A stretch of DNA of 8,727 nt from Candidatus Zhuqueibacterota bacterium (GTDB lineage: Bacteria > SM23-31 > B21-G16), in NCBI GenBank assembly GCA_003644825.1, contig QNDJ01000045.1:1-8727 (forward strand). Direction: 5' to 3'. The translations under genes and the position numbers were made by a program. The notes below the pieces were generated by a model. The model was given only the letters and a program-made list of their open reading frames with translations. It was not told where the DNA came from and did no database searches. Below are positions 1 to 5,357 of this stretch, in pieces (the first letter of the stretch is position 1; every line of letters starts with the position of its first letter).

Positions 1-327
1 GTTTTTGGTTTTGACCATACAGATGCTGGTGCCTGGCTGTCAGAAAAATGGAAATTACCCGACAGGATTCTTAAACCTATAAAATTCCATCACAAATCTA
101 AAAATATACCTGAAAATTTCTTAAAAGAAATCTATATAACGAGCATTGCTGATTACCTTGTGAAAAAGAATAATGTCGGATATAGTGGAGATAGTAAAAC
201 CCCTATCTTAAATAAAGATGCTATCAGAGAATTGAATTTGAAAGATAATGATCTTTTATTGTTCTCTAAGGAACTTATTAAATTGAAACCCAAAATAGAG
301 TCCTTCTTAAAAATATTAATTAAATAA
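1..327 (+). CDS. HDOD-domain protein, C-terminal fragment (5' end outside window)
   Basis: The reading frame is open from the first base to TAA at 325-327 and gives 108 residues with no start inside. The first ~35 residues carry the end of an HDOD domain: GFDHTDAG, then a WxLP segment (EKWKLPDRI), then a paired-histidine KFHHK. This matches the family pattern dHxxxGaxLxxkWxLPxxI...HH. HDOD domains are HD-superfamily-related modules, usually without phosphohydrolase activity, found in bacterial signalling and regulatory proteins. The rest is a lysine-rich helical tail ending FLKILIK, with no membrane segment or second domain visible. Any N-terminal receiver, GAF or EAL domain would lie upstream and cannot be judged. 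It is separated by about 310 bases from the PorX-like gene, so it may be a separate transcription unit. The family call is fairly secure; the specific role is unknown. Confidence 0.8.
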   Translation, partial: VFGFDHTDAGAWLSEKWKLPDRILKPIKFHHKSKNIPENFLKEIYITSIADYLVKKNNVGYSGDSKTPILNKDAIRELNLKDNDLLLFSKELIKLKPKIESFLKILIK

Positions 328-511
328 ACTGTACTTTTTTCACTCCATTAGAAATTTTGTTCATCCTTTAATTTTTTTATTTTCAGGTTATTCTTGCTGT
401 TCTTTTATATAAATTCCCCGGTTGGTAATCTGAATCTGTTTAATTATAAATAACTCACATTTATTAACAAGTATATTTCACAAGAAAAGCTCATTGTTTT
501 TTTCGGTTGTT

Positions 512-528
512 TTTTGTTACAAACAAAA
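512..528. repeat. AT-rich inverted repeat upstream of porX-like gene
   Basis: TTTTGTT at 512-518 and AACAAAA at 522-528 are perfect 7-base inverted arms around ACA. The stem has a single G-C pair, so it is too weak for a good intrinsic terminator. A protein-binding palindrome just upstream of the possible -35 box is equally plausible. In such AT-rich sequence it may also be chance. Confidence 0.4.
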
Positions 529-536
529 TACTTCTA

Positions 537-565
537 TTGAGATTATTTTTCATTTCTTTTATTGT
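537..565 (+). promoter_or_regulatory. Weak sigma70-like promoter candidate for the porX-glmS unit
   Basis: TTGAGA at 537-542 (close to TTGACA) is followed after a 17-base spacer by TATTGT at 560-565 (4 of 6 matches to TATAAT). Transcription would start near 572 and leave a leader of about 65 bases before the ATG at 639. The match is modest, and AT-rich sequence yields such pairs by chance. It is given because this is the only sizeable gap in front of the gene cluster. Confidence 0.2.
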
Positions 566-575
566 AAAAATATAA

Positions 576-585
576 CCCTGCAGGG
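576..585. repeat. Perfect 10-base GC-rich palindrome in the porX leader
   Basis: CCCTGCAGGG is self-complementary over ten bases and stands out as the most GC-rich spot in a T-rich gap. It has no loop, so it would not fold as a good RNA hairpin; a dimeric protein-binding site is the more natural reading. It lies just after the weak promoter candidate and 53 bases before the chosen start codon. No function can be assigned from sequence alone. Confidence 0.35.
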
Positions 586-638
586 AAGTCCTTAATAAAT
601 CCTTGATTATTTCTTATTTTTCTAATATATTTAAAAAT

Positions 639-2195
639 ATGAATATTAAAGCAAAAATACTCTGGGCAGATGATGAGATAGATCTTTTGAAGGCTCATTT
701 GCTTTTTCTTGAGGAAAAGGGCTATTCTGTTCAAACGGTAACAAATGGTGAAGATGCAGTTGCTTTTATGCAGAAAGAGGATTTCGATATTGTATTTCTG
801 GATGAAACAATGCCCGGTATGGATGGTTTAGAAGCACTTGTCAGAATAAAAGAAATCAAGCCAGGTGTTCCAGTTGTGATGGTAACGAAAAACGAAGAAG
901 AAAGCTTGATGGAAGAAGCAATTGGCTCAAAAATTGATGATTATCTGACAAAACCTGTGAATCCGAGTCAGCTCTTGCTTTCCTGTAAAAAATGTCTTGA
1001 AAAGAAAAGAATAAAAAAAGAGAGAATTTCCAGAAAATATGCAGAAAAATTTTCAGAAATATACCAGATACTTAATAATCAACCTGATTTTAAGAACTGG
1101 ATGGATTTGCATATTCGATTGTGTGAATGGGAAATTGAGATTGATGAATACCCTGATATGGGAATGACCGATACTTTAACAGACCTCAGAAAAGAGTGTA
1201 ATTCTCTTTTTTCAAGATATGTTGAGAAACATTACAGGGAATGGATATTTGGAAATAATAGACCTGAACTTTCTATTGATGTTGTTCCTTCACATATTAT
1301 TCCTGAGTTAAAGAATGGTAAAAAGGTGGTATTTATAGTGCTTGATTGTATCAGATTGGACCAGTGGCTTGTTATTGAACCGTATTTATATGATTATTTT
1401 AATATTGAAAAGGAATATTATTTTTCAATTCTTCCGACGGCTACACCATATTCAAGGAATTCTATGTTCAGCGGGCTCTTTCCCCGAGAAATTGAAAAAC
1501 GTTATCCAGACATCTGGCAGGAATGGGATGATGAAGACGATAGTAGAAATAGACACGAAAAAGAGTTGCTTGATATTCTATTAAAGAAAAATGGAGTGAA
1601 TCTAAACCCTGAATTAAAATATGTAAAAATACTTAATGTGGATGATGCAAAAACTCTGGAAAGAAACCTTTCATCTTTTCTAAATCTTCAATTGCTTGTA
1701 ATTGTGATAAATTTTGCGGATCTTCTTGCTCATAAGAGAAGTGAGTCAGAAGTATTAAAAGAGATTACCAAAAACGAGTCTGCTTACAGGTCTGTTACCC
1801 GTTCCTGGTTTGAACATTCATCACTTTTTTACATACTGAGGAATATTGCAGGAAAAGAAAATATTGTTTTTATAACATCAGACCACGGAAGTATAAGAGG
1901 CAAGAGAGGAACCAAAGTAATTGGAGACAGGGAAACATCACCTAATTTAAGGTATAAGTATGGGAGAAATTTGCAGGTAGATCCCAGAAATGCTATTGTA
2001 ATTAAAAATCCTTATGATTACAGACTACCTGAAAGAAATATTAACTGTCAGTATATTATTGCCAAGGAAGATTTTATTTTTCTTTATCCTACAGGGTATC
2101 ATCATTATTATAACCTGTATAAAGACAGTTTTCAGCATGGTGGTGTTTCACTTGAAGAGATGGTTTTGCCAATTGTTAAACTCATTGGAAAATAG
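639..2195 (+). CDS. porX: PorX-like response regulator (receiver + PglZ/alkaline-phosphatase-like domain)
   Basis: A two-domain response regulator of 518 residues, the length I recall for Porphyromonas PorX. Residues 1-~120 form the receiver: KILWADDE with acidic residues D11/D12, phospho-acceptor D55 in FLDETMPG, T83 and K105 (LTKP). A helical linker (~120-220) leads to the PglZ domain (~225-518), with FIVLDCIRLDQW (D236), SILPTATP (T267/T269, candidate nucleophiles), FADLLAH (D361, H365), TSDHG (D415, H416) and FQHGGVSLEEM (H500). These are the positions expected for the metal-dependent phosphatase fold. In Bacteroidota, PorX works with the sensor PorY in type IX secretion, and its PglZ domain has been described as a zinc-dependent phosphodiesterase. 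ATG 639 is chosen over TTG 603 because the receiver starts directly after it and the length fits; neither has a convincing Shine-Dalgarno. tsaE starts 5 bases downstream. Cytoplasmic, no membrane segment. Confidence 0.9.
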   Translation: MNIKAKILWADDEIDLLKAHLLFLEEKGYSVQTVTNGEDAVAFMQKEDFDIVFLDETMPGMDGLEALVRIKEIKPGVPVVMVTKNEEESLMEEAIGSKIDDYLTKPVNPSQLLLSCKKCLEKKRIKKERISRKYAEKFSEIYQILNNQPDFKNWMDLHIRLCEWEIEIDEYPDMGMTDTLTDLRKECNSLFSRYVEKHYREWIFGNNRPELSIDVVPSHIIPELKNGKKVVFIVLDCIRLDQWLVIEPYLYDYFNIEKEYYFSILPTATPYSRNSMFSGLFPREIEKRYPDIWQEWDDEDDSRNRHEKELLDILLKKNGVNLNPELKYVKILNVDDAKTLERNLSSFLNLQLLVIVINFADLLAHKRSESEVLKEITKNESAYRSVTRSWFEHSSLFYILRNIAGKENIVFITSDHGSIRGKRGTKVIGDRETSPNLRYKYGRNLQVDPRNAIVIKNPYDYRLPERNINCQYIIAKEDFIFLYPTGYHHYYNLYKDSFQHGGVSLEEMVLPIVKLIGK

Positions 2196-2200
2196 ACTTG

Positions 2201-2620
2201 ATGGTGATATCAAGAAGTAGCCGGGAAACTTATAGATTAGGTATAGAGATTTCTAAAATTTTAAAAATAAAAGATATTGTTTCAATATATGGAGAGCTTG
2301 GAACAGGGAAAACGAGGATTATCCAGGGTATTTGTAGGGGGCTTGGTGTGAAAGAGAGGGTTACAAGCCCTTCTTTTGCATTAATAAATGAATATTCAGG
2401 AAAATTAAAAGTATATCATTTTGATTTTTTCAGAGTAAATAGTTTATCTGAAGCAATGGAACTCGGTTGTATTGATTATTTTTATGATGATGGTATCTGT
2501 CTTATAGAATGGCCTGAAAAAATTGAGAAACTTCTACCTGAAAAAAGAATTAATGTTATTATTCAATACCATAAAGAAAGAAAGAATTGGAGAAGGATAG
2601 AAATAATAAGGAACCCCTAA
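2201..2620 (+). CDS. tsaE: tRNA t6A37 threonylcarbamoyltransferase complex ATPase subunit TsaE
   Basis: A 139-residue P-loop ATPase, near the usual ~150. TsaE powers turnover of the TsaB-TsaD complex, which transfers threonylcarbamoyl to A37 of ANN-decoding tRNAs. Visible motifs are the Walker A GELGTGKT (K37), the switch-like TSPSFALINEY from T55, the HxDxYR-type HFDFFR (H73, D75; Tyr replaced by Phe) and IEWPE (E103-E106). TTG 2198, ATG 2201 and GTG 2204 are consecutive in-frame start codons; ATG 2201 is preferred, with GGAAAA about ten bases upstream as a weak ribosome site. The start lies 5 bases after the porX stop, and the 3' end overlaps tsaB by 34 bases, suggesting translational coupling with its functional partner. 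No odd composition. Confidence 0.95.
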   Translation: MVISRSSRETYRLGIEISKILKIKDIVSIYGELGTGKTRIIQGICRGLGVKERVTSPSFALINEYSGKLKVYHFDFFRVNSLSEAMELGCIDYFYDDGICLIEWPEKIEKLLPEKRINVIIQYHKERKNWRRIEIIRNP

Positions 2621-3282
2621 TTTTAGGATTGGAGACTTCTTATAGGATTTGTGGTGTATCACTTACAAGAGGTGAAAAGTTAATAGCTGAATTGAACATT
2701 GATGCATACAGGTCTCATACTGAAAAACTTCTAAATTTGATTATAGACCTATTGAGATATGCTGAAATGGAACTTAAAATGGTGGATTTAATAGCGGTTT
2801 CGATTGGACCGGGTTCTTATACAGGATTAAGAGTTGGATTGAGCACTGCAAAAGGATTGGCTTTTAGTCTTAACAGACCGATTGTGGGTGTAAGAACCCA
2901 TCTGGTACTTGCTTATCCTTTTAGAAATTATGCAAGATGGCTATGTTCAGTAATACCTTCAAAATCTGGAGAGATTTACAGGGTTTATTTTGAGTTTAGA
3001 AATGGAAAATGCAAAAAACAGGAAGGTATGGGGGCAATTAAACTTGAGGAGTTCTATTCCGAATTGAAAAAGAAAAAGCCTGCTATATGTGGTATTGTTG
3101 ACGGGCTTGATTTAAATTATCTGGAGAATTTTGTTGGTTGTCAGTTTTTAAGTAAAAAAGGTTCATTTCCTGAAAGTTATTATGTTAGTGTTTTAGGATA
3201 CGAGAAATATCTGGCTGGTGATTTTTCAGATATTATCACCCTGGAACCATTTTATATAAAAGATTTTCCAGATAGAAAATGA
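2587..3282 (+). CDS. tsaB: tRNA t6A37 complex scaffold subunit TsaB
   Basis: A 231-residue ASKHA-fold protein. TsaB is the non-catalytic paralogue of TsaD; it dimerises with TsaD and is needed for t6A formation. It shows LILGLETS near the N-terminus, HTEKLL, and the signature SIGPGSYTGLRVGLSTAKG at about residues 73-91. The HxxxH metal site of TsaD is absent, as expected. The start is forced: the frame opens after TAA at 2572-2574, and TTG 2587 is the only ATG/GTG/TTG codon before LGLETS, with purine-rich AAAGAAAGAAAGAA directly upstream. This start lies inside the end of tsaE (34-base overlap). The stop overlaps the rimI start (ATGA). TsaD and TsaC must be encoded outside the window. Confidence 0.93.
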   Translation: MEKDRNNKEPLILGLETSYRICGVSLTRGEKLIAELNIDAYRSHTEKLLNLIIDLLRYAEMELKMVDLIAVSIGPGSYTGLRVGLSTAKGLAFSLNRPIVGVRTHLVLAYPFRNYARWLCSVIPSKSGEIYRVYFEFRNGKCKKQEGMGAIKLEEFYSELKKKKPAICGIVDGLDLNYLENFVGCQFLSKKGSFPESYYVSVLGYEKYLAGDFSDIITLEPFYIKDFPDRK

Positions 3283-3737
3283 AAGTTATAATCAGGCGGA
3301 TGAGATTCTCAGATGTAGAAGAGGTGAGCACCCTTGAAAAAGAAATATTCAGTAATCCCTGGTCTAAATATAGTATAATGCAAAATTTATTTCATTCAGA
3401 TGTATGTTTTTCTTTTGTAGCAGAAGTTGATAAAAAAATAGCAGGATATGCTTTTACCTGGATAGTTAGGGATGAACTTCATATTGGTAATATAGCTGTA
3501 AAAAAGGAAATGAGAAGAAAAAAAATTGCAGAGTCTTTGATGAAGAAAATAATTGAAAAAGGAAGAATATATGGTTGTTCTTATGCTTATCTGGAGGTTA
3601 GAAAATCTAATGAAGCAGCTATTTCTCTCTATAAAAAGTTTGGTTTTGTAAAAAATGGAGTCAGGAAAAGATATTATCCTGATAATAATGAAGATGCTAT
3701 AATAATGTTTAAGTATTATAAAAATAAGAAAAAATAA
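3279..3737 (+). CDS. rimI: GNAT N-acetyltransferase, RimI-like
   Basis: A 152-residue single-domain GNAT protein. RimI acetylates the N-terminus of ribosomal protein S18 from acetyl-CoA, and its gene commonly sits beside tsaB or tsaD. The N-terminal IRRMRFSDVEEV and the NPWS segment, NIAVKKEMRRKKIA (motif A, residues 71-84), SNEAAISLYKKFGF (~110-123) and RKRYYPDNNEDAIIM (~129-143) all fit RimI. Odd point: motif A is normally (Q/R)xxGx(G/A), but here it reads RRKKIA, so the glycine that closes over the CoA pyrophosphate is Lys82 (codon AAA 3522-3524, inside a run of eight A). ATG 3279 overlaps the tsaB stop by four bases, and accD begins 2 bases after the stop. The substrate is inferred only; another protein-acetylating GNAT is possible. 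Confidence 0.85.
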   Translation: MKVIIRRMRFSDVEEVSTLEKEIFSNPWSKYSIMQNLFHSDVCFSFVAEVDKKIAGYAFTWIVRDELHIGNIAVKKEMRRKKIAESLMKKIIEKGRIYGCSYAYLEVRKSNEAAISLYKKFGFVKNGVRKRYYPDNNEDAIIMFKYYKNKKK

Positions 3738-3739
3738 AA

Positions 3740-4582
3740 ATGGAATGGTTTAAGAGAGTTAAGGAAGGGGTATTTCCTCAAAAGAAAAAAGATTTACCCG
3801 AAGGAATATGGATAAGGTGTGAAAAATGTAAGGAGATTTTATATAGAAAAGAGCTTGAAAAAAACCTTAAAGTATGTTTTAAATGTGGTCATCATTTTAG
3901 AATAGGAGCAAAAGATTATATAAAACTTATTCTTGATAAGGATAGTTTTTCAGAGTTAGATGGGAATTTGAAATCAGTTGACCCATTAAAGTTTAAGGAT
4001 ACAAAAAAATACAAAGATAGATTAAAGGAAGCCATCGGAAAAACGAAAATGAACGAAGCAATTATAACGGGATTTGGAAAGATTAATGGTAGAGATGTTG
4101 TTTTTGGGGCAATGGATTTCAGGTTTATTGGTGGAAGTATGGGGTCGGTTGTAGGAGAAAAAGTGAAAAGAGCTACTGAAAAAGCTATGGATAAAATGTG
4201 TCCGTTAATAATTGTTTGTGCTTCTGGTGGTGCCCGAATGATGGAAGGCCCTATATCATTAATGCAGATGGCAAAAACGAGTACTATGCTTGCGAAATTT
4301 TCTCAGAAAAAGGGTATATATATTACGGTTTTAACTAATCCAACGACAGCAGGTGTAATGGCAAGTTTTGCTATGCTTGGGGATATTATTATAGCAGAAC
4401 CAGGTGCATTACTTGGATTTGCAGGCCCAAGGGTTATAAAACAAACTATTGGTGAAGATCTTCCTGAGGGGTTCCAGAGTTCAGAATTTCTTCAGGAACA
4501 TGGTTTTGTTGACCTTGTTGTTCCAAGAGGAGAATTAAGAAATAAATTGATTGAGATTTTAAATTTCTTTTATCAGGATTAA
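3740..4582 (+). CDS. accD: Acetyl-CoA carboxylase carboxyltransferase subunit beta
   Basis: A 280-residue protein of standard length. Together with AccA it transfers CO2 from carboxybiotin to acetyl-CoA, making malonyl-CoA for fatty-acid synthesis. The N-terminal zinc ribbon is complete: C27-x2-C30 and C46-x2-C49 in a typical PEGIW...LYRKELEKNL setting. The crotonase-fold core shows AMDFRFIGGSMGSVVGEK, ASGGARMMEGPISLMQMAK, SFAMLGDIIIAEPGALLGFAGPRV and LPEGFQSSEFL. Odd point: the NPTTGGV motif reads NPTTAGV, so the first glycine of the Gly-Gly pair that contributes to the oxyanion hole is Ala204. The start ATG 3740 has no clear Shine-Dalgarno; only A-rich sequence and 2 bases separate it from rimI, which suggests coupled translation. 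accA is not present here. Cytoplasmic. Confidence 0.96.
   Translation: MEWFKRVKEGVFPQKKKDLPEGIWIRCEKCKEILYRKELEKNLKVCFKCGHHFRIGAKDYIKLILDKDSFSELDGNLKSVDPLKFKDTKKYKDRLKEAIGKTKMNEAIITGFGKINGRDVVFGAMDFRFIGGSMGSVVGEKVKRATEKAMDKMCPLIIVCASGGARMMEGPISLMQMAKTSTMLAKFSQKKGIYITVLTNPTTAGVMASFAMLGDIIIAEPGALLGFAGPRVIKQTIGEDLPEGFQSSEFLQEHGFVDLVVPRGELRNKLIEILNFFYQD
4575..4578 (+). promoter_or_regulatory. Ribosome binding site supporting the TTG start of surE
   Basis: AGGA lies 8 bases before TTG 4587, inside the last codons of accD. The surE frame opens after TAA at 4560-4562 and holds no ATG, GTG or other TTG before 4587, so this site and codon fix the start. It is the clearest Shine-Dalgarno in the window. 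Confidence 0.55.
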
Positions 4583-4586
4583 AAAT

Positions 4587-5351
4587 TTGGAAAAAGAAAT
4601 ACTTCTTACAAATGATGATGGAATTTATTCACAGGGATTATATGCTCTTTATCGGGAGATGAAGAAGCTCGGAAAGGTTACTATTGTAGCACCTGATACT
4701 GAAAAAAGTGCAGTTGGGCATGCAATTACTTTGTCGAGCCCTCTAAGGTTCTGGGAAATTAAAAGAAATGGAAGAGTTTTTGGTTATGCTGTAAATGGAA
4801 CTCCTGCCGATTGTGTAAAAATTGCTGTTAAAGTGATAATGAAAAGAAAGCCCGATATTGTTATTTCCGGTATAAATAGGGGACCTAATACTGCAATGAA
4901 TGTTATTTATTCTGGAACAGTGTCGGCAGCAACCGAAGCTTCTATTCTGGGGATATATTCTTTTGCCGTTTCTCTTACATCAAGGGAATATGATGATTTT
5001 TCAGCTTCTGCCTGTTTTTCTAAAAAATTAGCTAAAAAAATCTTCAGATACGGGCTCCCTGAAGGAACCTTCCTAAATGTTAACATTCCCCCCGGGAAAA
5101 AAGAAGATATAAAAGGTGTTAAAATTACTTCTCAGGGAAAAGGAAGATTTATCGAAGAATTTGAAAAAAGAGTTGACCCTTCTAAAAGAAGTTATTACTG
5201 GTTGAAGGGAGATAGACTGGAAATAGATGAAGATGAAAATGTTGATGAAGTTGCAATTAAAAATGGAAAAATATCTATTACACCCATTCATTATGATATG
5301 ACAAATTACTCTGTTATAGAGTTATTTAAGAACTGGAACTTAACGATATAG
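4587..5351 (+). CDS. surE: 5'/3'-nucleotidase SurE
   Basis: A 254-residue SurE phosphatase, the usual length. SurE is a metal-dependent cytoplasmic phosphatase acting on nucleoside monophosphates and, in some species, on short polyphosphate; it is linked to stationary-phase survival. The metal ligands are all recognisable: D10/D11 in LLTNDDGI, S41 in APDTEKSAVG, and N97 in SGINRGPN, followed by YSGTVSAATEA. VNGTPADCVKIA precedes the last of these, and LNVNIPPG and ITPIHYDMTNY mark the C-terminal half. The start is TTG 4587, supported by AGGA upstream and by the lack of alternatives. It begins 4 bases after accD and ends 6 bases before guaA. In many bacteria surE pairs with pcm or rpoS; here it sits among biosynthetic genes, next to GMP synthase, which makes one of its possible substrates. 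Confidence 0.95.
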   Translation: MEKEILLTNDDGIYSQGLYALYREMKKLGKVTIVAPDTEKSAVGHAITLSSPLRFWEIKRNGRVFGYAVNGTPADCVKIAVKVIMKRKPDIVISGINRGPNTAMNVIYSGTVSAATEASILGIYSFAVSLTSREYDDFSASACFSKKLAKKIFRYGLPEGTFLNVNIPPGKKEDIKGVKITSQGKGRFIEEFEKRVDPSKRSYYWLKGDRLEIDEDENVDEVAIKNGKISITPIHYDMTNYSVIELFKNWNLTI

Positions 5352-5357
5352 TTAGAT

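Larger units (their letters stand above)
328..638. other. T-rich intergenic stretch, no gene seen
   Basis: This ~311-base gap separates the HDOD gene from the PorX-like gene. The + strand is rich in short T-tracts. I see no tRNA-like segment, no convincing coding frame and no GC-stem-plus-T-run terminator, although the HDOD gene ends in a T-rich environment. It holds an AT-rich inverted repeat (512-528), a perfect 10-base palindrome (576-585), a six-base tandem duplication AATCTG at about 427-438, and one weak sigma70-like box pair. An exact Bacteroidota-type TAnnTTTG -7 element was looked for and not found. Confidence 0.6.

Noticed and set aside
328-400. Intrinsic terminator for the HDOD gene
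   Set aside because: There are T-runs, but no GC-containing stem precedes them.
603-638. TTG 603 as the porX start, adding 12 residues
   Set aside because: The extra residues precede the receiver motif without need, the nearest purine run is 14 bases upstream, and ATG 639 gives the family length of 518.
543-734. 63-residue open frame on the - strand over the intergenic gap and porX start
   Set aside because: It overlaps the porX receiver domain, has low-complexity AT-rich composition and no recognisable motif; best read as a chance frame.
1342-1584. 80-residue + strand frame inside porX
   Set aside because: It is a shadow frame within the strongly conserved PglZ domain.
2014-2220. 68-residue + strand frame across the porX-tsaE junction
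   Set aside because: It lies in another frame of well-supported coding sequence and is hydrophobic low-complexity sequence.
5352-5357. Purine riboswitch before guaA
   Set aside because: The gap to surE is 6 bases and the preceding sequence is surE coding.
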